Shown here: positions 19,583 to 31,190 of the stretch, piece by piece
How the letters are laid out: the number at the start of each line of letters is the position of its first letter
How positions within the stretch are numbered: position 1 is the stretch's first letter
Assembly (NCBI GenBank): GCA_029817715.1
Contig: JARUPY010000290.1
Location: 682,001-746,000 of the forward strand
Length of the DNA stretch: 64,000 nt
DNA from: Melastoma dodecandrum
Taxonomy: Eukaryota > Streptophyta > Magnoliopsida > Myrtales > Melastomataceae
Direction of reading: 5' to 3'
Position numbers and translations under genes: made by a program
The notes under the pieces: generated by a model
The model's input: the letters and a program-made list of their open reading frames with translations, nothing else
Told to the model about the DNA's origin: nothing
The model's database searches: none

Positions 19583-19925
19583 GTTAATGTTATACAACAA
19601 GACGTTTATATATTATACAAACGTTTATATGTTAATGCGAATATAAAATTACTCGATACTATCAAGAATATTAAAGTTTATATTTAGATGCGTTTATACT
19701 AAAGTTTATAGTCGAATAATATTTAGATGCGTTTATACTAAAGTTAATGTTATACAACAAGACGTTCATATGTTAATGCGAATATAAAATTACTCGATAC
19801 TATCAAGACTATTAAAGTTTATATTTAGATGCGTTTATACTAAAGTTAATGTTATACAACAAGACGTTCATATGTTAATGCGAATATAAAATTACTCGAT
19901 ACTATCAAGAATATAAAATTGGTTG
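19583..19925. repeat. AT-rich tandem repeat, about 101-bp unit
   Basis: Three copies starting gttaatgttatacaacaaga at 19583, 19744 and 19845. Copies two and three are 101 bp apart and nearly identical; the first carries about 60 extra bases, including a duplicated gatgcgtttatactaaagtt word. No coding content seen. Confidence 0.85.
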
Positions 19926-19952
19926 GCATGTCGAAAATGTATCCATACGTCC

Positions 19953-20156
19953 ATGAAATAAAGTTAAAAGTCACATATACAATCAAGACTTAAACATTAA
20001 TGGTTTGCTGGAAATGCGAATTTCATCTAAATATTCTGTTATTATATAGTTTTTTAATGTATCGAACAATTGATTCATCATATGATATTCGCATTTCCAG
20101 CCCAGCATTAATGCTTAGGCCTCTGACCTTATACGTGGCTTTTAACTTTATATCAT
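19953..20156. repeat. Inverted repeat, about 75-bp arms
   Basis: Arms at 19953-20025 and 20082-20156, about 85 percent alike by eye, separated by 56 bases. A third partial copy of the arm core (cattaatggtgagctggaatgc) lies at 19532-19553 in the same direction as the left arm. Could be a foldback transposon or rearranged gene debris. Confidence 0.7.
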
Positions 20157-20315
20157 TGGTGGATGCATGAGTGTTATTGATTTTATGTTTTAGATAGTAC
20201 CAACCGGTTGTATATTTATTTTGACTTATTTGCATGTGTCAAAACGTCTTTAAAAATTAAATATAATATTTTCATAGAGATGTTACTTCTTTAATAAATG
20301 CATGCAAGCCATCGC

Positions 20316-20325
20316 TATATATAAA
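20316..20325 (+). promoter_or_regulatory. TATA box of the nsLTP gene
   Basis: TATATATAAA located 107 bases upstream of the ATG at 20432, a normal distance for a plant gene with a short leader. Confidence 0.65.
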
Positions 20326-20431
20326 CTAGGACAAGTCGTGCTTTCGAAACTCAAACTATAACGCCTATTTCTACAGATATAATCATCTCGATAGTGCTCG
20401 GGTTTTTCCGAAATTTCCTTTTGTAGCGAAG

Positions 20432-20770
20432 ATGGCGACCTCGTATGACAAGAAGATGGTAACGGCGATGGTTCTTGCCTTGCTGATGGTGGGAAGTTGT
20501 TTTGTGGGCACCATGGCACAACTTGGTATTTTCAGTGGCCTCGACTGCATCAAGTTTGATTTTAATCAAGTAACTGGTTGTGTGCCCTCAATAACAAAGA
20601 AGCCGTCGAAAGATTCAAAACCTTGCTGCAGCATGTTCAGAATGATCGACGCGTCGTCATGCTTTTGCTTTTTGAAGACCGGACTTCCCATAAAAGGCAT
20701 CGACCCATTGTTGATGACGACAGCGGCAGCGGGTTGTGGTATAAAGGGTGTTGCGACTATAGTCTGCTGA
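20432..20770 (+). CDS. Non-specific lipid-transfer protein-like, eight-cysteine motif
   Basis: 112 codons without intron, from an ATG in fair context to TGA. Residues 1-29 form a signal peptide (hydrophobic core TAMVLALLMVGSCFVG, likely cleavage after TMA), so the protein is secreted. The mature part has exactly the eight-cysteine pattern of the LTP / 2S albumin / alpha-amylase inhibitor superfamily: C39, C50, C65-C66, C77-x-C79, C102, C112. Phe between Cys77 and Cys79 (CFC) is usual for type 2-like nsLTPs. The fold is four helices held by four disulfides, forming a cavity for lipids; roles range from cuticle to defence. A clean TATA box lies upstream. It stands alone between two sets of mobile-domain relics, with no other host gene within 5 kb. 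Confidence 0.88.
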   Translation: MATSYDKKMVTAMVLALLMVGSCFVGTMAQLGIFSGLDCIKFDFNQVTGCVPSITKKPSKDSKPCCSMFRMIDASSCFCFLKTGLPIKGIDPLLMTTAAAGCGIKGVATIVC

Positions 20771-21289
20771 AGAATCCCATACTACCAATCAGACCGCGTT
20801 ATCATATGTCCGCTTATTTCCACTGAAAAGCTTGATAATAAGTCTTGCAAGTATAAATCTAAGTTTGCAAGTGGTTGGGACCTTTATGGTGTACAATATC
20901 ACTATGTTGTATGGTTTTAATATAATAATTGACTCATGGAAGTAAAATTATCTATGTCATCACATGGCTATGAGGCCATTGTGTTATGCTAATGGAATAC
21001 TCCATCCCCCAATGAGATCTCGAATTACCATACCAAAGAGTTTTATAACCCAATGATCATTAGATGTTTTTGGAGGTAATCATAACATTGACATCATGAA
21101 TTTGTTCCCGTTATTTTTTCTCTAACTAACAGATTTTTCACGTAAAAAATAGTCGTTCTTTCTTTAATGCTTCCCCGTAGGTGATATTGTTTAACTTGTT
21201 TGTATAGGTCGAAGTCGGATAATATTTATATTACGATGTTACAACGTCGTTGGTTATGGTATAAGTATTGGTTTTTCTATGTTAATATG

Positions 21290-21930
21290 TTCCTTCGGAA
21301 AATTGCTATCCCCACTTTTATCCCGAGCAGTATAATCGAAACCGTAATCAGGCGATTAAGTCTTTTAAATTTACTATTGTTCCCCAAAACAACATCTTTG
21401 AACATCCAGACAGATCCAAGACGGAACAAATAATTCTAAGACCATACCTTTCATTCTTTACTTAATAATGGAGAAGATTTACAAAGTATTTGAAAATGTT
21501 ACAAAATAAATAAATTATTCTTTAGGTAAGTTCCAAATTTTCTTATGATTTTCTTGAAATATATTGAGGAAGAAGAAATTACCTAACATAATAAAAATCA
21601 CAAAGTCCAAGAAAATTTTCGTATTTTACCAAAATTGAAAGGAAATAAAATCGAGTTAGAAATTTCACTTTGTAAAATAAAAAAGTTACAAGAAAATAAT
21701 AAAATTTTAATATTATAAATCTAATTTCAAACGTAAGATCTAAATTATTTGAAAATGGAATTACTTACATTATGTTGAAAATGAAATTATATAGTATGTT
21801 CTTCGAGCTTTTAGGAGGGTTACATCTTTAAGTATATTATGTTCTTCTTCATAGTCTTCATTCTCGATAGGTACATTCTCTTCATCTTCATTCTCCACTT
21901 CCATTACTAGTGGCTCAACATAATATACTT
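21290..21930 (-). pseudogene. Second set of mobile-domain gene fragments
   Basis: 21293-21440 resembles 19350-19510 (shared caagacggaacaa and ttctaagacc words). 21860-21925 resembles 18305-18350 (shared ttcatcttcattctccact) and reads YVEPLVMEVENEDEENVP on the minus strand. The fragments lie in the opposite order to the first copy, which suggests remains of a tandem array rather than a single duplicate. No continuous frame. Confidence 0.5.
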
Positions 21931-21954
21931 AAAGATGTACCTATCTCCCAGATG

Positions 21955-22300
21955 CGGCCCTTCTTCTCTTCATTGTCATGGCACATATACAACCCGACCT
22001 CTCCCTAAGCCTGGTGCACGTCCGCCACGCCACAGTGTAGCCAGATCTTTCGCGACCTCACTAATCCCCGGCACAGCTTACACCGTGGACACCTCTTTTC
22101 TGCACACAGTTGCAAAACAACCGATACTAGTACCTCACCAGATTCCTCCAGACGAGACCCTTCTTCTTCATACTATCCTGGCACGTATACACCCTAACTT
22201 CTCCCTAAGCCCGATGCCCGTCCGTAACGCCACAGTGCAGCCAGATCCATTGGAGCCTCACTCACGTCCGGTCTAGCTTGTACCCTAGGCACCAGCCTTC
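21955..22300. repeat. Direct repeat of about 145 bp at 200-bp spacing
   Basis: Two diverged copies starting cccttcttct at 21958 and 22158, sharing ctccctaagcc, cgccacagtg and agccagatc words in the same order. A 113-codon open frame crosses both copies but has no recognisable domain. Its origin (LTR fragment or gene debris) is unknown. Confidence 0.65.
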
Positions 22301-23290
22301 TACAACCGAATGCTCAACCCCAAAGAGAACGAAAACTCACAAATCTCTTAGTCAACAATATACTCACTCTGCTCGTAAGTCCTCCACTATTCTATCTAAT
22401 AATGGATCCTATCTTATACAAATTACAAATAACATATTTACAGAAGGTACAATGGCTTACGGAAGTTTCTACAAAACATAGAAACGAAATATCAGCCAAA
22501 TAAAACATTCCTCCATTGGGAAAGATACTCCATATCACTTAAAGATCAATCATGCCATCTGGTCATGATTGTGTTCACGATCTTAAGAGATAGGGCTTGC
22601 AAAAGATTCGAACAGATAAGATTCGTGAGGCTTCTATAAATGTAAATCAGATAATCTTGGCTTCCAAAATTTATTGGCAGACCTTCTGGATACAGACACG
22701 TGCGGAGTACGCCCATATTTAGATTGGTTGTCATTTGCCATGATTCATAAAGAATCTGGATGTATTTAGATGCAAGAGGAAATATTAATTGACCGTTGGA
22801 TAGTTCGAGATCTATCAGCAGAACCTTACATCAGTGCTTTCCATATATAGAAGGATTTCTTTCCTTAAAGATAGGTGATCAACTCACGGAAATAAATCGT
22901 AATCAAAATGATTAAAAACATTTTAATTAACATAATACATCATATGAATATATTTAAACAATCAGATGATTAATTAAATAATTCGTAGTAATGATCAGGT
23001 GACAGAATGTACGAAACAAATTGTCCCTGTAGGTTAACCTTCTGCAAAGCCTTAGAAGCTTACCTTCTACATCGTAGAAGGTTACCTTCTGTATGGCAAA
23101 AAACCGAAAGTTTACTAAAAATGTAAAATCTAATGAGTTAGACTATAGGTTAGGTTAGGATAGCGGGGAATAATGCAAACTGCTACCCCCTAAGCAATAA
23201 TCAATCCTATACTAACACGTAGAGTCTGAACCTAGTTACGATAACATATATTGATGGTTTTTCAACCGTTAAAAATCGAGTTTTATTCCT
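22300..23290. other. No gene; possible copia LTR debris
   Basis: Repeated accttctgca words near 23030-23090 resemble words at 13640-13900 in the Sirevirus-like element, and a TATA-like box (catatatag) lies near 22843. This is compatible with an old LTR piece, but no edges, PBS or target duplication are visible. Confidence 0.25.
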
Positions 23291-23293
23291 TAA

Positions 23294-23612
23294 TGACGTC
23301 ATTTGGCAAATTACTTCGCCAAATAACCTTGTAACTTTCAAAATTCGTCGACTAACCTAGTGAAATCGGCCTTACAAAGGCCGACTTCAGTCTCTGAGGA
23401 AGTCAGAATGAAGTCGGCATTTGAAAAATTTTTTTGTCTAAGTGTAGGATCCTCACGTGAATAACCTTTGAAATGTTTTTTTTTTTGCCTTTGAAATTTT
23501 TTTTGGCCTAAGTATAGGAAAATCGGCCTTTGTAAGGCCGACTTCACAGGGTTAATCAACGAATTTTAAAAGTTACGAGGTTATTTAGTGAAATAATTTG
23601 TCAAATGACGTC
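23294..23612. repeat. MITE-like foldback element, about 320 bp
   Basis: Arms at 23294-23387 and 23519-23612 are inverted copies of each other (atgacgtcatttg ends, atcggccttacaaaggccga at the inner ends). Each arm ends inside with its own palindrome, GTCGGCCTT/AAGGCCGAC. An 11-base direct repeat cgttaaaaatc is found at 23267-23277 and 23612-23622, a length that would suit a Mutator-type duplication, but the left one is 16 bases away from the arm. Confidence 0.75.
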
Positions 23613-25120
23613 GTTAAAAATCAACCGCCCCTCCGTAATCTCTCCAGATAGAATCCGAGGTATCTGGGTCATCCCCACTTTATGCAGCGAAAAGAAGAAT
23701 CTGTCGTCGGGAACAACGGCATAATGTGCGTAATGCATGACACCTTCGTTCACGTATATTACCATTTAAATTGATATTTGTGATTAATCATTACTGAATT
23801 CAAAGGAAGAAGTTGATGAGTGAGAGTATATTAGATATTTTTTATATATATAATTCTCTCGACGATTATTTTCATGTTTTTATCAGGTAACGCATGTGAG
23901 ACATAACTACTTTATAATTTAGCGGTCAGTTTATGCGAGCGACTATTTAACCGTCTTTCTTTGGTGACTGTATAATTTTGATTCATTGAGTAATCTAAGA
24001 AAGACACAAAGGTGTCACAAAAAAGATGCATTTCTTGGTAAAAGAACAGTTGTAATTAATGATAATCAACTAACTGCCCCATTGTTTTCTTAGTATATCT
24101 AATTAACTCTGTTTTATTTTTAACTATATATATATGTGTGTGTGTGTGTATATGTATCTTGACGAGTGCCGCTCAGGACAGACAGAATTTGATATCTAAC
24201 TAACTTTAGTGGGCCGAAGTGTTGGGCCGGGCCTTTCTGGAGACAGGGGGTGCTGGGCCTAGGGAAAGTAATTTGATGTTGTTCTCTTGCTTCGGTGTGA
24301 AATCCACGCACATATCACATTTTACATACTCAAATGTATGTTTTCTAACTAAATAACCTTGTATTGCCTTTCATTGGATTAAGAATATAATCAACCTTTA
24401 AAATGTATCTGTAAAAAGAAATCCATCCGAATTCCAACCAACCAACCATTTGATAATTTCCAAATTAAGATGACAGGGGAGTGTATCTTTACCTCCCCCC
24501 GCCCCAATTACACAGGAAAACACAAATTTGGAGTAAAATTAGGAATTTTTTGGGAATTTCCAAGCAATTTCCCGATTGATGGGTCATTTAGGGTGTTTCT
24601 TCGAGAACGGCCGAGGCTTTGTGTTACGATCAATTATTATTTATTTTTATTTTTTTAACTCGGGCATAAAATCACCATGATAAAGAACAACTTTGGACTA
24701 ATGCTGTGTTTAGAATTAGGGTTACAGTACAAGTGAACGATAATTAAGAGGATAGGAATACAGTTAGCAAACAAAATGTAAGGGTGGACTAATGCTGTGT
24801 TTAGGAAATGGTAGGAAAATTAAAAAAAAAAAGTGAAGGAAAATTTTAAATATTTAAAGCGAAGAACGAGTGTTTTATCTTATTTTTCTTCCTTCTTCTG
24901 GTAAACAAACAAAGCATAAAAGAACATCTTTTTTCAACGACCCCATCCTTTTTTTTTAAATCAATTGATTAACAAGGAGTCACATAATGTAGCATTATCA
25001 TCAATTTGATCAAATATTTCATAGTTTTGGAGATTATTATTATTATCATTAAAAGAATTTGATGGTCAAAGCCGGGTCGGCAAGTCTTCCGCGCGCATGG
25101 TCCCGAGGTGTTACAGCTCG
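23613..25120. other. No gene recognised, AT-rich
   Basis: Holds a short TA/TG microsatellite at 24125-24152 and two copies of an actaatgctgtgtttag word near 24698 and 24787. No convincing open frame or repeat element. Confidence 0.5.
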
Positions 25121-25125
25121 TAGTA

Positions 25126-25314
25126 AATAACGTTAGTCTATAAATTATTTTATTAAATATGGTATTAAATTTTTAAATTTTTTAACTAATATAACGAAAT
25201 TTGTATTAAAATAATCGACTTCGTACTTTTTCAAAGTAAATTTCGTTATATTAATAAAAAAAAATTTAAAATTAATATTATATTTGACGAAATAATTAAC
25301 GGAGTAATATTATT
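25126..25314. repeat. Very AT-rich foldback, MITE-like
   Basis: Arms of about 75 bp (25126-25202 and 25237-25314) are inverted copies: ataacgaaattt against aaatttcgttat at the inner ends, and ataaattatttta against acgaaataatt toward the outside. The size and form fit a small stowaway- or tourist-like MITE. Target duplication not resolved. Confidence 0.6.
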
Positions 25315-25937
25315 TAACATCCTCTCGGGACAGTTGGGTGGGGTCATTTTTGTATGCTTATTTAGAACTTGGCCAATGAGGTGATGGTAGTATATGGGGT
25401 TGACTAAAATCAATTTTGGGCTACGTCTTTGAATATTTGTGTTTATTTACTTAGTTAATATATTTTTTAACTTTTTTAAAAACTGTCTTTTATTTATTTA
25501 TTTATAACTTTTAGGAATGTTCGACTCAGAATCATCCGTTGCAAAACGTAACCAGGACGAACAACGATCGTATTATTGGTCACCGCGGCTACTGAACTGA
25601 ACCCCCACCAGTGTGCCCTGGGGGACAGACGAATCCATCTTTACGTAAAAGGGGAAAGAGGGGGAAAAGGACCGAACGCAAGCAAGGGAAGGGGAGCGGA
25701 AGGTGGGGGAGGAAACGACCAATTTGGCCTCCTTTCTCCTCCTCCTTCACGAACACGATTCCCTTCCCCCCGCCCCCAAAGTTGCATCAACAATCCTCTT
25801 GAGTGGGCACGCAAAACCCTTCCTTTTTCTTTTTATTCTACTCCGCCGTCGTCAATCGCTACTTCGCCCGCCCATCCTCAGGTCTCCCTATTTTGATCCG
25901 TTTGAGTTGGTGGGTTTCTCCTCCTCCGCTCCTTCAT

Positions 25938-25957
25938 CCCCCCCCCCCCCCCCCCCC
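25938..25957. repeat. Poly-C tract in the leader of the guanylate kinase gene
   Basis: A run of 20 C about 140 bases ahead of the start codon, in a CT-rich stretch (25720-25960) that looks like plant 5' UTR or proximal promoter. Confidence 0.9.
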
Positions 25958-26095
25958 GGCCTTTGCCTGTAGATCCGCCTGCCTTATATATTTAATTCTG
26001 TGGAGTATATATTGGCGATCTCTTTTCTTCTTCTTTTTGTGTGACTAGAGTTTGGGAAGCCGCCTCCTTCCTTCATTCGACGACGTCGTTACTTC

Positions 26096-28494
26096 ATGGT
26101 AATCTCTCCCTTTTTCTTGTTGAGGGGGGATTTCATCTTTCTTCGGCTGCTTCTCCCTTTGAAGGAAAAGGAAATGTGGTTTCGACTGTTGATGTGGCGC
26201 TGCTTGATTTGGTTCTTCAGGGAGAAGCTCCTTCAGTTGCCCTTTATGATCTCCAGGAGGAATCCCTTCTAGACGACCACCCCAAGAGCCGATGCGAGAG
26301 TTCAACCACTATTGGCGATAAGACGGTACGCCGGATCCCTTGCCCGGGTGGTTCCCATGTCTCCTCGTGTGGAATATAGTTGATTCTGATACACCCCTTC
26401 ATTTGGGGCTGTTGGGTTCTGCTTTTCGCAATGTCTACTAATTTACGGTTTCCTTCTGTGAACTTCCAGTACTTCATTGGCAGAACTTGCAATGAGGGAG
26501 AGTCCCTAGAGGTGCGAATTTACAACAGTTCCACAGCCCAATGGTGAGTTTCTCTTCTTCCAAGGGTCGTGTCAATGCTTGACCGGTGCTCTCCAGAAGA
26601 TCCAGAAGTGCGGGCGTTCACTTCGGTTGTTGGCAGGGTGCATCCTGTTGTACTCGGGGCTAAACCAGATTCATATGAGGGCCATTCAGCTGTGGCCTTA
26701 GGTGAAGACAGGGTGATAGTCCTTTTGAAAGGATCGAGTCCCCATGGTCAACTTTGGTTCCTTGAGGTTAGCTCACAGTTCAACCAAACTTTATGAGCTC
26801 ATTATTTTATTTTTACCTAAATGTGTCTGTTTAAGTCATTTTAACGTAGTTCTATTGTCATGTTTGAGCTAAGGTGGATTTCATCTTTTAGGTGGACAGT
26901 AATTATGTCAGAGAGCAGAAGAAACTGCGGGGAGGTTCTGAGGTGGTCGCATGGAGTAAGGGTGGACTTGGCAGCACTGAGAAGCCTATAGTTATTAGTG
27001 GTCCATCGGGTGTAGGCAAGGGGACACTAATTTCCAAACTGATGGAGGAATTTCCATATTTGTTCGGTTTCTCCGTGAGCCACACTACCCGAGCTCCTAG
27101 GAATATGGAGAAGGATGGAGTGCATTACCATTTTACCGACAAAAGCGTTATGGAGATGGACATAGAAGATGGGAAGTTTCTTGAGCATGCTTCCGTTCAT
27201 GGAAATCTCTATGGTACGAGCATCGAAGCTGTGGAGGTCATTGCTGACAATGGAAAGGTGCAGTCTTATCTCTATCTCATAGAATTGTCATGCTAAATCA
27301 TATAAGGCCATATCCATCCTAAAGTAAAATAAGCTTTTTCCATGGAGACTTCTGCAATTAATGTTCTAAGCACCCCCACAGTTTCCATGAGTCTTCAGCT
27401 GATATTAATGGGGTGGCCCTGGCATAGGTGTCGCCCTTGATAATGCCTTTATGTGTGTGTGTGTGTGTGTGTGTGTTTATTTACTAATTTGTACTGTTTG
27501 AGAAGCTATGACAGTGTTTGACACCTGGAGTGAACGCATGCGTAGCTCGTGTATCTCCCAAGTGACCAGAAGTGCATTTTTGTTTTATCTAGAGGTGTAT
27601 CCTTGACATTGACGTCCAAGGTGCAAGATTGGTCAGGGCGAGTTCCATTGATGCTGCCTTCATCTTTATCTGCCCACCATCAATGGAGGAGCTTGAGAAG
27701 AGGCTTCGTGCAAGGTACGGAAAGTGGGATTATCTCTTCTTCTCTCCTCACCTCCTTGGTACTTATTATCAACTGTTCGAATAGGGGAACTGAGAGTGAG
27801 GAGCAGATTCTGAAGCGCCTGAGGAATGCCGAGGCCGAGCTTCAACAGGGTGTGTCGTCTGGTCTTTTTGATCATATCTTGTACAACGATAATCTCGAGG
27901 AATGTTACTCCAGACTTAAGGTAATACAGAGGTTTACTGTTGCTTCAATCCCTTATTGATGTTTTAGCTTTATGATAACGCAATTTCATTCATTGATAGA
28001 AGCACTGAGATTCTTCCCTTATTAATCTGTAGAAAATCTTGAGCCTGGATGGGGAAGTGGCACCTGCTCTGAAACAAGGTAACAATTTGTCTCTAGTCAG
28101 CCGATGATGTTGCTCTCTAAGTGTGGCTTTATGTAATAAAAAAAAAAAAAAGAAGAAGAAGCAGAGGTATGAAACTGTCGGAACCCGTTTTACAGATTCC
28201 AGCACGGTAGAACATCCTAGTCATCATACCGCAGTGACCAAACGCTGTGATAAGATCATATTAGAATGTAAGACAGAAGAGCTGGAGAAGTCATCGGAGA
28301 ACCTGTAAGTCTTGTTTTGATTTGTGATTTGATCAAACTAAGATTGTTTGTCGAGGTTGAACAGCTGATTCTAATGTTAGTTTGGTCGTTTCGGTTCAAG
28401 GATTGTTTTGGATACTTCGGCACTCAAGGGCGGGGCTCCAGGACGCACCAGAGGAATTAAAGTATACAAAATTTATTCATATTCAGATATATAG
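26096..28494 (+). CDS. Guanylate kinase, plant type with N-terminal kelch-like part
   Basis: Ten coding exons: 26096-26098, 26221-26325, 26470-26543, 26637-26766, 26892-27257, 27593-27714, 27785-27920, 28033-28078, 28196-28304 and 28401-28494. All junctions are GT-AG, phases agree and the joined frame is 1185 nt, 394 residues, close to Arabidopsis GK-1 and GK-2. The first exon codes only the ATG. Residues about 1-120 form the kelch-like N-terminal part of plant enzymes. The P-loop GPSGVGKGT is at residues 141-149, then [10 protein letters not shown] for GMP binding and the [12 protein letters not shown] segment. The C-terminus has the plant-specific tail with [12 protein letters not shown] and [11 protein letters not shown]. 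The enzyme phosphorylates GMP and dGMP with ATP. A (TG)n tract of 26 bases (27452-27477) lies in intron 5. The frame is intact, so the gene is probably functional. Confidence 0.95.
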
Positions 28495-28899
28495 CTTGAA
28501 GAGTGATTGGGGTAGGGCCAGTCAACTTCACTCCTTGGCCCGATTGACATTTGATTCTACACGTTTCCTTTTACGATTTTGATTTTTCTTCTTCTCTTTT
28601 CTTTTTCAGTTTTTGGATTCTTTTAATTCTTGGGAATCGTTATATTATGTGCAATTTTTGTGGCTTCACACGCTCATTTCAATGAAGGATAAACATCAAC
28701 CATGCTTTCTTATATGTGAAATTTTATTTTCACCTTGAAATAAGTCTAAATTTTTTATGATTTTTAATATATTCTTTCAAAATTAATGAGATAACTTGAA
28801 TTTAAAAAAACATATTATAGTAATTATATGTTGAATAATGAGCAATGGAAAATTCAAGTTGCTTCTTTTTTTTATGTAATTTTTAATTATTAATTTGTA

Positions 28900-31190
28900 G
28901 TATATAAGGTATACATGAACATTGTTATTGGGACGTCGGTAAGTGTAGAAAGCAATGTGACTGCTATAAAGAACTTGAAGAGGATGATTATTCCTCCAAC
29001 AAGAAGAAGAATCGCATATCACGAAACATGTCAGAATCAGACAGTGATAGTGACGATGATGATGATTCTAACCAGAAACCTTCAGTTATGGTTACAGCAC
29101 CAGCTCACCAAGAAAACTATGGTGATTGGTAATATTTGGTGAACATGGCCAAAACGAGAAGGCCAGCAAAGCTACCAACCAAGGTATTATCCTGTTATAA
29201 AAGTATTTTGAAATGACAAAGAAAAAATCCTTCTGAACAGGTAGTCCCTATCGAACAAGAAGCAGCACCACCAAAGGCTACAACAGATATATTCCTATGG
29301 CTCCAATCTCAAAGCCAAGGATGAATACTTGTGCCCTGGAAGCCCGCAGAGTGGCTCATGCTCCCATGACATCAATACCCAGCAGAATGATGATGGGTAA
29401 GACATAATTTGATTTCCCACATGTTAGTGAACATACAATTGATAATGTCAGATATTCGGCGAAAGTACCCGTTCATACAGAACTTGACAGGAATGGCCAT
29501 CCTGTCCGTAACAGTGTAGCTGAGATAGTCCTCAACTGGAAGAGCCAGAATGCATTAGTACAAAACTCAGCCCTTAACACTATTTGTCATAAGATTGACA
29601 ATATACAGGATACCTTGAAAAGTACTGAGAAGTGCCTGAATGACAAAAATGGACACTCAGCACAGTAAAACCCATGAAGTACTGGAAACTCTCCAGAAAA
29701 GGTTAGACAAATACGAAAGAGGAATATTTCCTTCTCATTTTAGGTCTGACCCTGATGCTGAGATTGCTAAGTTAAAACGTCAGATTAAGATAATTGATGA
29801 TAAGCAAGTAGAATTATCTGACAAACCTAATATGTCAGATTTTCTGAATTTTGGAAGGCCAAGAACTGCTAACCCAGACTATTTAAGTCTTGAGAGGCCT
29901 AAACCCTATACTTCTGACTTTTTAGACTTTGGAAGATCGTCCATGTGTCCTGTTTCCCAAGTACAGGAAACTATGCATCATATCTTTGTCTAAACATGAA
30001 AGAAAGATCCAGCTGAGCTCAGAGATCTAATCCGTGACCAAAGACGGAAAGGCAGAAAGAGTGAAGAGATACATGAAGGCAAGAAGAAGCAGGAAAGCTC
30101 TTCGGAAAAGAGGCCTACTACTCGACACAGATCTTCACCTTATAGATCTCCAAGCACTAGCCCAACTCCTCTTACTCAGCAGCTAATGATCAAGGAGAAG
30201 AGTCAAAACCCAAAAGTTTCAATGCCAAAATGGGTAACTTCATCTATTGCTACAGTTTCATTGCATGATTCATCTGTTTCTACGCCATCTGAAACTTATG
30301 CAGAACCAGAGTCAGATAATAGTGATTATCCTAATAAGGATCCTGCAATTGGCTATTATTTTGAGAACTCTCCGCAGATTCTTATGACAACAGGATTAAA
30401 ACAAGAGAATCAGTCAGATAAGCCAGACTCAGGTTCGTCAAAGGAAGATACATCAAATTCATCAGAAGATGTGTCTTCAGATTCATCAGAGGAAGTACCC
30501 CAGATATTTATGGCAGACAGGGGTAACCAAGAACCTATGGTTGATGAACCAATTGATGATGATTTTTCAGATCAATCCGGTGAAAGAAGACAGTCTGTCG
30601 TAAGGCCAAACGATGGAATTTCTAACCTCAAATTTACCTTTAATGATATTCTATATGCAAAATGGCCCCAGAGGATACAAGATTTTTATTCTTGGTGTTT
30701 ACATAAAAAATTGACAGTATTCAATACATCTGACATACTTGCATATCTAACCTCCAGATTTACAGGAACTCTCTTAGTTTGGTGGAGTTTATTCCCAGAA
30801 CCAAACCAGGTACAGATGATGAGTGTTCCTCTTCAGGATTTTATGAATAATCTTTACGCACACTTTATAGGGAATCCTACAAATATTCTAGAGGAAAAAA
30901 GGACAGAATTTTTCCAGAGAAAGTGTTGTTCATATAATATCAGAGATCTTGACAGACATTACCATAGGCTTTTGCATTTGTTTATACATCTTGGAGCTGA
31001 CAATTCTTTGAAGCCAGTATTCTTATCTTCTATACCTTATTCTACATCAGCGATGGTAGAAAAGAGTCTAACCACTAAGCATTTAAAGATTACCAATTTA
31101 ACAGTAGGACAGATTCAGCAAGAGATTCATTTGGGCCTCAGTGAATTTTGCCAAAGGAAGGAAATTATAAGGATTTTTAAAACAGGATAA
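28900..31190 (+). pseudogene. Caulimovirid capsid region and upstream part, broken
   Basis: 28900-29130 reads through a Cys-rich stretch (CRKQCDCYKELEEDD) into a Ser/Asp-rich acidic tail. 29640-29993 holds a predicted coiled coil (KLKRQIKIIDDKQVEL). The long frame 30186-31190 (about 335 codons) starts Ser/Glu-rich and acidic and then gives a capsid-like domain (KWPQRIQDFYSWCLHKKL, LLVWWSLFPEPNQVQ) near residues 155-320. Several stops separate the pieces. Assigned by position and general likeness to capsid regions of endogenous caulimovirids. Confidence 0.65.

Noticed and set aside
21935..22276. 113-codon plus-strand frame as a gene
   Set aside because: It spans a direct repeat read in shifted frames, has no known domain and no promoter.
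23267..23622. 11-bp target duplication cgttaaaaatc for a Mutator-type element
   Set aside because: The left copy is 16 bases away from the arm, while the right copy touches it; kept only as a remark.
25576..26048. Several plus-strand frames of 60-106 codons ahead of the guanylate kinase gene
   Set aside because: Low-complexity CT-rich leader sequence crossed by a C20 tract; the frames disagree and none has a family likeness.
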